A DNA stretch of 38,258 nucleotides from Actinomycetes bacterium (GTDB taxonomy: Bacteria; Actinomycetota; Acidimicrobiia; Acidimicrobiales; Bog-793), in NCBI GenBank assembly GCA_021798745.1, contig JAJZBW010000003.1, forward strand, positions 1 to 38,258, read 5' to 3'. A program made the position numbers and the translations under genes. The notes beneath the pieces were generated by a model that saw nothing but the letters and a program-made list of their open reading frames with translations, made no database searches and was not told the DNA's origin. Positions within the stretch are counted from its first letter, which is position 1; every line of letters starts with the position of its first letter. This document shows positions 33,049 through 38,258 of the stretch, in pieces.

Positions 33049-34467
33049 TCACCAGCGCAGCGAGAGGAGGCGCTCCTCGCTCATCTCGTGAATGGCGTAG
33101 CGAGGGCCCTCACGGCCGTTCCCGCTCGCCTTCTGGCCGCCGTAGGGCATCACGTCAAGGCGCCCGTTCGACGTCTCGTTCACGTGGACGGATCCCACCT
33201 GGAGATGCTCGGCTGCGTACATCGCCCGGGCGAGCGAGCGCGTGAAGATGCCGGCCGCGAGCCCGTAGGGGGTTTCGTTGGCCTCGGCGACGGCCGCAGC
33301 GAGATCGCCAAAGGGTCGGATGCAGACGACCGGCCCGAAGACCTCCTCGCACATCACCCGCGAACGCGGATCGACGTCGACGAGGACCGTCGGCTGAACG
33401 ACGGCACCCTCGCGCGTTCCCCCCGCCACGACACCGGCGCCGGCACTCACGGCCTCGTCGACCCACTCTTGGACGCGCTCCGCCTCGCGCTCGCTGATCA
33501 GCGGGCCGATATAGCTCGAGGGATCGCGCGGGTCGCCACCAGGACGCGAGGAGAGGTCGGCACGCAGCTGCTCGACGACCGTGTCGAGGACACCGTCTTG
33601 GACGTAAAGACGCTGCACAGACGTGCAGACCTGGCCGGCCTTACGGAACGCCGCGTCACGGCACCGTCCGATGCAGTCCTCGAGGTCAGCGTCATCGCAG
33701 ATGATCGTGCTCGCCAGGCTGCCGAGCTCGAGCTGACGACGACGGATCCCGATGCTGCGAGCGATCAGCTCGCCGACCGCGGTGCTCCCCGTGAAGGCAT
33801 AGAAGCCGGGAAGAGGATCTTCCAGCAGACACGACCCGACCGTCGCGCCGTCGCCGTGGAGCAACGCCACGTAGCCCGGCGGCAGGCCCGCGGCGAGGAG
33901 CAGAGAGACGACCTTCGCCGCCGAGATCGGCGTCGCGGTCGCGGGCTTGATCACGACCGCGTTGCCGGCGGCGATCGCCGGGCCCACCTTGTGCAACAGC
34001 GTGTTGAGCGGTGAGTTGAAGGGAGTGATCGCGCAGACCAGGCCGATCGGCGAGCGCAGCGTGAACGCGACGCGCCCGGTCACCCCGGGCGTCCCGGCGA
34101 TCGGCACGAGCTCGCCGACGAGGCGTGCCGCCTCGCTCGCGCACAGCTTCAGCGTCTGCACGCCACGTGTTACCTCACGTCGCGCATCCGCGCGAGTGAA
34201 GCCGGTCTCTCCGACGATCGCTTCCTCGAACGCCTCTTGGCGGCTCTCGAGCAACGCAGCGGCGTCTTCGAGGATGCGCGCCCGCTCGGCAGGGGTGAGG
34301 GGCGTGCCCTGCTGAGACTGCAGCGCATGGCGCGTCGCCCGGGCAACCTGATCCTTCGAGGCATAGTGCACGACGCCGATGGGCGAGGCGTCGAACTTGT
34401 CGAGCACGGGTGCGCTGTCCTCGCCGTCGCGCCAGTCGCCTTCGAAGTAGAGACGGAGAGAATTCAT
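33049..34467 (-). CDS. NAD(P)-dependent aldehyde dehydrogenase
   Basis: 472 residues. Oxidises an aldehyde to the acid (or acyl-CoA) with NAD(P). PFNSPLN (N151), the glycine motif FTGSTAVGELIA, the general base E247 in LELGS and the nucleophile C281 in AGQVCTSVQR are all in place. The long EEVFGPVVCIRPF and PYGLAAGIFTRSLARAM segments are typical. The sequence resembles lactaldehyde, succinate-semialdehyde and phosphonoacetaldehyde-type enzymes; the substrate is unknown. ATG overlaps the MmgE/PrpD stop (ATGA). Last gene of the minus-strand catabolic operon, placed to oxidise the aldehyde made by the ThDP-dependent enzyme (inference). Confidence 0.94.
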   Translation of the reverse strand: MNSLRLYFEGDWRDGEDSAPVLDKFDASPIGVVHYASKDQVARATRHALQSQQGTPLTPAERARILEDAAALLESRQEAFEEAIVGETGFTRADARREVTRGVQTLKLCASEAARLVGELVPIAGTPGVTGRVAFTLRSPIGLVCAITPFNSPLNTLLHKVGPAIAAGNAVVIKPATATPISAAKVVSLLLAAGLPPGYVALLHGDGATVGSCLLEDPLPGFYAFTGSTAVGELIARSIGIRRRQLELGSLASTIICDDADLEDCIGRCRDAAFRKAGQVCTSVQRLYVQDGVLDTVVEQLRADLSSRPGGDPRDPSSYIGPLISEREAERVQEWVDEAVSAGAGVVAGGTREGAVVQPTVLVDVDPRSRVMCEEVFGPVVCIRPFGDLAAAVAEANETPYGLAAGIFTRSLARAMYAAEHLQVGSVHVNETSNGRLDVMPYGGQKASGNGREGPRYAIHEMSEERLLSLRW

Positions 34468-35819
34468 GATATGTGCCCGGTCCAGGCCATGTCGCGTAGC
34501 CGCTTCACGTCGGGAAGGTGCCGCAGCTGTCCGAGGAGGTCCGCCGCACCCGAGGCGCCGAGCTGCGCGCCGGTGAGGTCCGAGAACTTCGCCCACAGCT
34601 CCGCGTCGGACAGCGGATCGTCGGGATCGCCCTTCCTTGTCGACCGCTCGCTGACGAGACGGCGACCGTCACGGCACACCGCCGTGAGGCGCGCCGCTCG
34701 CTGCTGGGGGTAGTGCGCGTCGAGGTCGGGCTCGACGCTCAGGTGTACTCGCCCCATCACCGCTCGCACGTCCGCGTCGGCGCATGCCTCCTCGGTGAAG
34801 GCGCTCAGGCGCACGCCGCCGCGCACGAGCGCCGACGCCACGCAGTACGGGATGGAGAACTTCGCCTCAAAGGGGCTGCGAGGATCGGCGATCCCCGCGA
34901 CCTTGAGCGCCGCGGCATACGTCTCGACCTTCACCGCCGCGACGTCGTTCCAGTCGAGCCCGCCGGCGCGCAGCTCGAGCGCGCCGTCGACGGGCGCGAA
35001 CGCGTGACCGCAGCACGAGTGGCTCTTCACGGTCGGGCGCGTCACGCACGGGGCGCGCCCGGGATCGGCGAGCACCGTCTCGAGCCCCGCGCGCGTCGAC
35101 ATCGCGGCAAAGAAGCCCGCCTCGCCCTCGAGCACGTCGAGCGCGCCGGTGACGCCGGCCTTCGCGGCGAGAGCAGCGAGCGTGCCGCCCTCGGCTGCTC
35201 GGCCCGAATGCAGCGGCTTGCTCATCGCATCGGAGCGGAACGCCTGCTGCAGGCCGGCCGCCATCGTGGCAGCGGTCGCGAGCGCGTGGGCAACGCCCTC
35301 GGCGCCGAGGCCGAGCGCCACTGCACCGGCGGCCGCCGCTCCGAGCGTCCCCACGGTGCCGGTCGTGTGCCAGTAGACGTAGTGGGTCGGGTTCACCGCA
35401 GCAGCGAGTCGACAGCCGACCTCGAATCCCGCGATCACGGCCCGGACGAGCTCCTCTCCCGACCCGTCGCTGTCCTCGAGGAGCGCGAGAGCGGCGGCGA
35501 TCGTCGGCGCACCGGGATGGTAGAGACCGTCGCGGTAGATGTCGTCGAGCTCGGCGACATGAGCTGCCGTGCCGTTCACGAGGGCCGCCGAGCACGGATC
35601 GACCGACGCACCTGTGGTCGCGAGGCGCGCGCCCCCCGCCGACCGGCGCTCCGCCACGACCGCGGTGAGCAGACCGGGTGCCCCAAGCGGGACGCCGGCG
35701 AGGGTCGCCGCCATCCAGTCGACGACGACCCGTGTGGTCGCGTGCGCGATCTGCTCGTCGAGGGGCTCCGTCCTCCAGCGAACGGCGAGCTCGGCGAGCT
35801 CCTGCACAAGTGACGTCAT
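34464..35819 (-). CDS. MmgE/PrpD family protein
   Basis: 451 residues from ATG 35819. The family includes 2-methylcitrate dehydratase (PrpD) and cis-aconitate decarboxylase, plus iminodisuccinate epimerase, all acting on branched di- or tricarboxylates without a cofactor. Visible: NGTAAHVAELDDIYRDGLYHPGAPTIAAALAL with conserved Asp/His active-site residues, SDAMSKPLHSGRAAEGG with the substrate-binding KxxHxGRAA signature, and KSHSCCGHAFAPVDG. GTG 35828 is an alternative start but has only one base between it and the GGCGAGG ribosome site. The TcuA-like pair would produce a cis-aconitate-type product that could be its substrate (inference). Confidence 0.9.
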   Translation of the reverse strand: MTSLVQELAELAVRWRTEPLDEQIAHATTRVVVDWMAATLAGVPLGAPGLLTAVVAERRSAGGARLATTGASVDPCSAALVNGTAAHVAELDDIYRDGLYHPGAPTIAAALALLEDSDGSGEELVRAVIAGFEVGCRLAAAVNPTHYVYWHTTGTVGTLGAAAAGAVALGLGAEGVAHALATAATMAAGLQQAFRSDAMSKPLHSGRAAEGGTLAALAAKAGVTGALDVLEGEAGFFAAMSTRAGLETVLADPGRAPCVTRPTVKSHSCCGHAFAPVDGALELRAGGLDWNDVAAVKVETYAAALKVAGIADPRSPFEAKFSIPYCVASALVRGGVRLSAFTEEACADADVRAVMGRVHLSVEPDLDAHYPQQRAARLTAVCRDGRRLVSERSTRKGDPDDPLSDAELWAKFSDLTGAQLGASGAADLLGQLRHLPDVKRLRDMAWTGHIS

Positions 35820-35841
35820 GTCGTTCACACCTCGCCGTGGA

Positions 35842-37467
35842 CTAGAACTGCGACTCGTACTGCGCCGGGTCGATGCGCGCCTCGATGACCAGCGGCCGGG
35901 ACCGCTGCGTGGCGTCGGTCATCGCCTCCTCGAGCTCCGCGGCTGTGACGACTCGCGTGGCGTCACAGCCCATCGCTTCGACCATCGCGGCGACATCCAT
36001 CTCCGCCATGCGCGTCGCCGTGCTCGGGTACCCGCGCTGCATCTGCTTGAGCTCGATGCGGTTGAGGCTCCCGTCGATCATCACGACCACGACGAGAGGG
36101 AGCTTCAGCTCGACAGCGAGGCGCAGCTCGGTCGCCGCCATCGCGAAACCGCCATCGCCGACGAAAGCCACGACAGAGCAGCGATCGTCGACAAGCTGGG
36201 CGCCGATCGCGCCAGGAATGCCGAACCCCATCGACGAGAGGCCGTTCGTCATGAGCACGCTGCGCGGCTCCTCGGCGCGCCAGCCCTGACCGACGAGGAG
36301 CTTGTGCGAACCGACGTCGCAGGTGATCACGGTGCCCGCCGGGACGGCAGCACCGACGATGTCGACGACGTCGGTCGGGTTGAGCTTGCCTGCCTCGCGC
36401 CCGAGGTAGTAGGCGTTCCGCAGGTTGCTGCGGTGGGCTGCCACCTCGGCCTCGCTCCAGAAACCCCTCCCCCGCCAGGCTGAGGTGACCGCCTCGACGC
36501 CCCAGGTGAGGTTGCCGATCAGCTCCTCTGCCGCGTAGTAGATCTGGTCGGTGTTGGCGAGGCTGTCGATGTGGAGCACGGGGAGGCGCATCGTCCAGGG
36601 ACGAATGAGCTCGACCGCATCGAAACCCGCCGTGACGATCAGGTCCGCGCTGGCGACGAACTTCCAGACGACCTGGTCACAGGCCATGTCGAGCGTCCCG
36701 GCGAACATCGGGTGTGATTCAGGGAACACCCCCTTCGCCATGGGGGCGACGACCACGGGAGCCGAAGCCGACTCCGCGAGCTCGACGAGCGCCTTCGTCG
36801 CCTCGGCACGCACGGCCCCGATGCCCGCGAGGATGACGGGCCGACGCGCGTGGCGCAGCGACGCCAAGGGGACGTCCCCACCCGCGTCCAACGCAAGGGG
36901 TGCCCCACCGACGACGCTCGGCAACGCAGCGACCTCCGCCTCCCCCGCAGGGCTCGCGAACACGTCGCCCCCGCCCGTGAGGTGGACTGCTCCCGGACGC
37001 TCTGCGGTCGCGAGACGGAGGGCCTTGCGCATGATCGTGCACGCTGACGCGGGCTCAAGCGTGCCCGCCCACTTCGTGACCGGACTGTACAGCGCACGGT
37101 GGTCCACGACCTGGTGGGTGAAGAACTGCTCGCGGCTGCGCTCGATCTGCCCGGAGATCGCGAGCATCGGCACGCGGTCGAGCGTCGCCGCCGCGACACC
37201 GTTCACGAGGGCCGTCGAGCCCGGCCCGAGAGTCGACACGCACACACCGAGCCGTCCCGTGCGCATGGCCTGTCCCTCGGCCATGAACGCTGCGCTCGCC
37301 TCCCGCCGCGCGAGGACGACATCGAGCTCCTCGCGGCGCATCTCCTCGAGCAGGTCGATGATCGGGTCACCCGGGTAGACGAAGCTGTGCCTCACGCCTG
37401 CGCGCTTCAGATGGCGGGCGACCATCGCTGCCACCGTCGGTGCGCTGTCGCCCGCCTCCGCGCTCAC
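35842..37467 (-). CDS. Thiamine diphosphate-dependent enzyme (acetolactate synthase/2-oxoacid decarboxylase type)
   Basis: 541 residues with the full three-domain ThDP fold: PYR domain with catalytic glutamate E57 in ARREASAAF, a central domain (RRPVILAGIGAVRAEA), and PP domain with the Mg/ThDP motif GDG (437-439) to N469 in MIDGSLN. Length and order match acetolactate synthase-like and 2-oxoacid decarboxylases; no regulatory ilvN subunit adjoins, so branched-chain biosynthesis is unlikely. With an aldehyde dehydrogenase two genes downstream, decarboxylation of a 2-oxoacid to an aldehyde is the simplest reading (inference). GTG start overlaps the rraA-like stop (GTGA). Confidence 0.92.
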   Translation of the reverse strand: MSAEAGDSAPTVAAMVARHLKRAGVRHSFVYPGDPIIDLLEEMRREELDVVLARREASAAFMAEGQAMRTGRLGVCVSTLGPGSTALVNGVAAATLDRVPMLAISGQIERSREQFFTHQVVDHRALYSPVTKWAGTLEPASACTIMRKALRLATAERPGAVHLTGGGDVFASPAGEAEVAALPSVVGGAPLALDAGGDVPLASLRHARRPVILAGIGAVRAEATKALVELAESASAPVVVAPMAKGVFPESHPMFAGTLDMACDQVVWKFVASADLIVTAGFDAVELIRPWTMRLPVLHIDSLANTDQIYYAAEELIGNLTWGVEAVTSAWRGRGFWSEAEVAAHRSNLRNAYYLGREAGKLNPTDVVDIVGAAVPAGTVITCDVGSHKLLVGQGWRAEEPRSVLMTNGLSSMGFGIPGAIGAQLVDDRCSVVAFVGDGGFAMAATELRLAVELKLPLVVVVMIDGSLNRIELKQMQRGYPSTATRMAEMDVAAMVEAMGCDATRVVTAAELEEAMTDATQRSRPLVIEARIDPAQYESQF

Positions 37468-38177
37468 GCGTCGTCCTCCGTCACCGCAGCGCCGGTGCCG
37501 TCGAGGTAGACGACTCCGCCCTTTTGAAGGGTCTCCCGCATGGTTCCCGTGTCGAGCGTGAGTGCCCCCGCAGCGTACCTCTCCCGAACGTCGATCTCAC
37601 GTGCTTGCCGCCGTCGCCCGGCGCTCAGCACCTCCGCGACGGCGTCCCGCTCGACCGCGACCACACCGTCGTCGTCGCCGACGACCACGTCGCCCGGCGC
37701 GACGACGACTCCACCACAGCTCACAGGGACGTTCACGTAGCCGAGACCTGCCTTCGTCGTGCCAAGCGCAGAGACCGTCCGGGCGAAGACGGGTAGGCCC
37801 ATCGCGCGCACCTGGACGATGTCGCGCACCCCGGCGTCGAGGACCACGCCAGCGAGGCCCCGGGCGACACAGACGGTCGCGAGGAGCTCGCCGAGCATGC
37901 CGTGCAACGACGGCGCGGTGACGGCGACCACCAACACGTCTCCGGGGCGACACACCTCGAGAGCAGCGTGGATCATCAGGTTGTCACCGGCGTAGTTGAG
38001 GCACGTCACGGCCGGGCCGCCCGCATCCGAGCCGGGCACCATCGAGGAGATCCCCGACAGGAGGCCGCGGCGCCGATAGGCCTCGTGCACGGTCGCCGTT
38101 CCGAGCTGTGCGAGCTCGCGCACCTCGTCACCCGGAGGCCGGGTGACCGCTCGGACGATCGTGGGTTGATAGGGCAC
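37464..38177 (-). CDS. RraA/HMG-CHA aldolase family protein
   Basis: 237 residues. GELLATVCVARGLAGVVLDAGVRD (96-119) contains the GELL and R118-D119 residues that bind Mg and the 2-oxoacid in 4-hydroxy-4-methyl-2-oxoglutarate / 4-carboxy-4-hydroxy-2-oxoadipate aldolases, and GDNLMIHAALEVCRPGDVLVV and PGDVVVGDDDGVVAV are the usual flanking segments. Those aldolases cleave tertiary-hydroxy 2-oxoacids to pyruvate plus pyruvate or oxaloacetate; some relatives decarboxylate oxaloacetate. First gene of a four-gene operon, with a strong AAGGAGGAGT ribosome site before its GTG. Confidence 0.9.
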   Translation of the reverse strand: MPYQPTIVRAVTRPPGDEVRELAQLGTATVHEAYRRRGLLSGISSMVPGSDAGGPAVTCLNYAGDNLMIHAALEVCRPGDVLVVAVTAPSLHGMLGELLATVCVARGLAGVVLDAGVRDIVQVRAMGLPVFARTVSALGTTKAGLGYVNVPVSCGGVVVAPGDVVVGDDDGVVAVERDAVAEVLSAGRRRQAREIDVRERYAAGALTLDTGTMRETLQKGGVVYLDGTGAAVTEDDA

Positions 38178-38258
38178 GCGACTCCTCCTTCACGAGCGAC
38201 GCAGACTTCTCCCGCTACGCGCGCGCACCCTTCGGCAGCACGCCAGAGCGCTCCAGTC

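Noticed and set aside
35842-37467. Naming the ThDP enzyme ilvB (acetolactate synthase)
   Set aside because: No ilvN or ilvC gene adjoins it, and its operon partners are catabolic; the family alone does not fix the reaction.
1-38258. tRNA, rRNA, CRISPR arrays and insertion sequences
   Set aside because: No GTTCGAATC-like T-arm, no regularly spaced repeats and no transposase-like frames were seen on either strand.

Overview
The window is very GC-rich DNA (roughly 70% or more, with strong G/C preference at third codon positions). It uses many GTG starts, many 4-base GTGA/ATGA stop-start overlaps, and several promoters of the form TANNNT followed 6-8 bases later by a start codon (leaderless genes). 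Together with a type II glutamine synthetase preceded by GlnR-like half-sites and a type I IPP isomerase, this suggests a high-GC actinobacterium. The phylum is an inference and I cannot name the genus. I saw no tRNA, rRNA, CRISPR array or transposase.

Layout. 1-3.2 kb: IPP isomerase (minus), an aldo/keto reductase and a PAS-GGDEF diguanylate cyclase. 3.2-4.5 kb: glnII with a four-half-site GlnR-like box and a perfect 13-bp terminator stem. 4.5-6.7 kb: a minus-strand operon of NAD-epimerase, SIP-type FAD reductase and flavin reductase. 7.1-10.4 kb: a minus-strand polar amino acid ABC operon ending in a GNAT acetyltransferase. 10.6-12.4 kb: AlkA-like glycosylase and a GalT-like uridylyltransferase. 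12.5-14.2 kb: SulP anion transporter. 14.3-17.2 kb: a D,D-carboxypeptidase-like protein and a secreted GH26-like protein with a polythreonine linker. 17.3-19.1 kb: a small secreted protein and a radical SAM/SPASM enzyme.

19.4-27.1 kb is the most striking block. An ArsR-type regulator and an AT-rich palindromic operator precede six tightly packed genes encoding a membrane complex of the formate hydrogenlyase / group 4 hydrogenase / complex I family. All four [NiFe]-ligating cysteines of the large subunit are replaced, while the small subunit keeps its Fe-S cysteines and the membrane subunits keep their proton-channel charges. This matches the 'energy-converting hydrogenase-related' (Ehr) type, whose reaction is unknown. 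A perfect 59-bp tandem duplication at one gene junction creates a 20-codon minigene inside the operon.

27.1-38.2 kb: a DUF4282-like membrane protein and a DinB-like protein lead into a catabolic island. A fumarylacetoacetase-family hydrolase is divergent from a tcuA-tcuB-like tricarballylate dehydrogenase pair, with a palindromic AGTATACT element between them. A GntR/FCD regulator follows, then a minus-strand operon of RraA-type aldolase, ThDP enzyme, MmgE/PrpD protein and aldehyde dehydrogenase. These look like one GntR-controlled pathway that oxidises a tricarboxylate-like acid, rearranges or cleaves it, decarboxylates a 2-oxoacid and oxidises the aldehyde. The actual substrate is not evident from the sequence.
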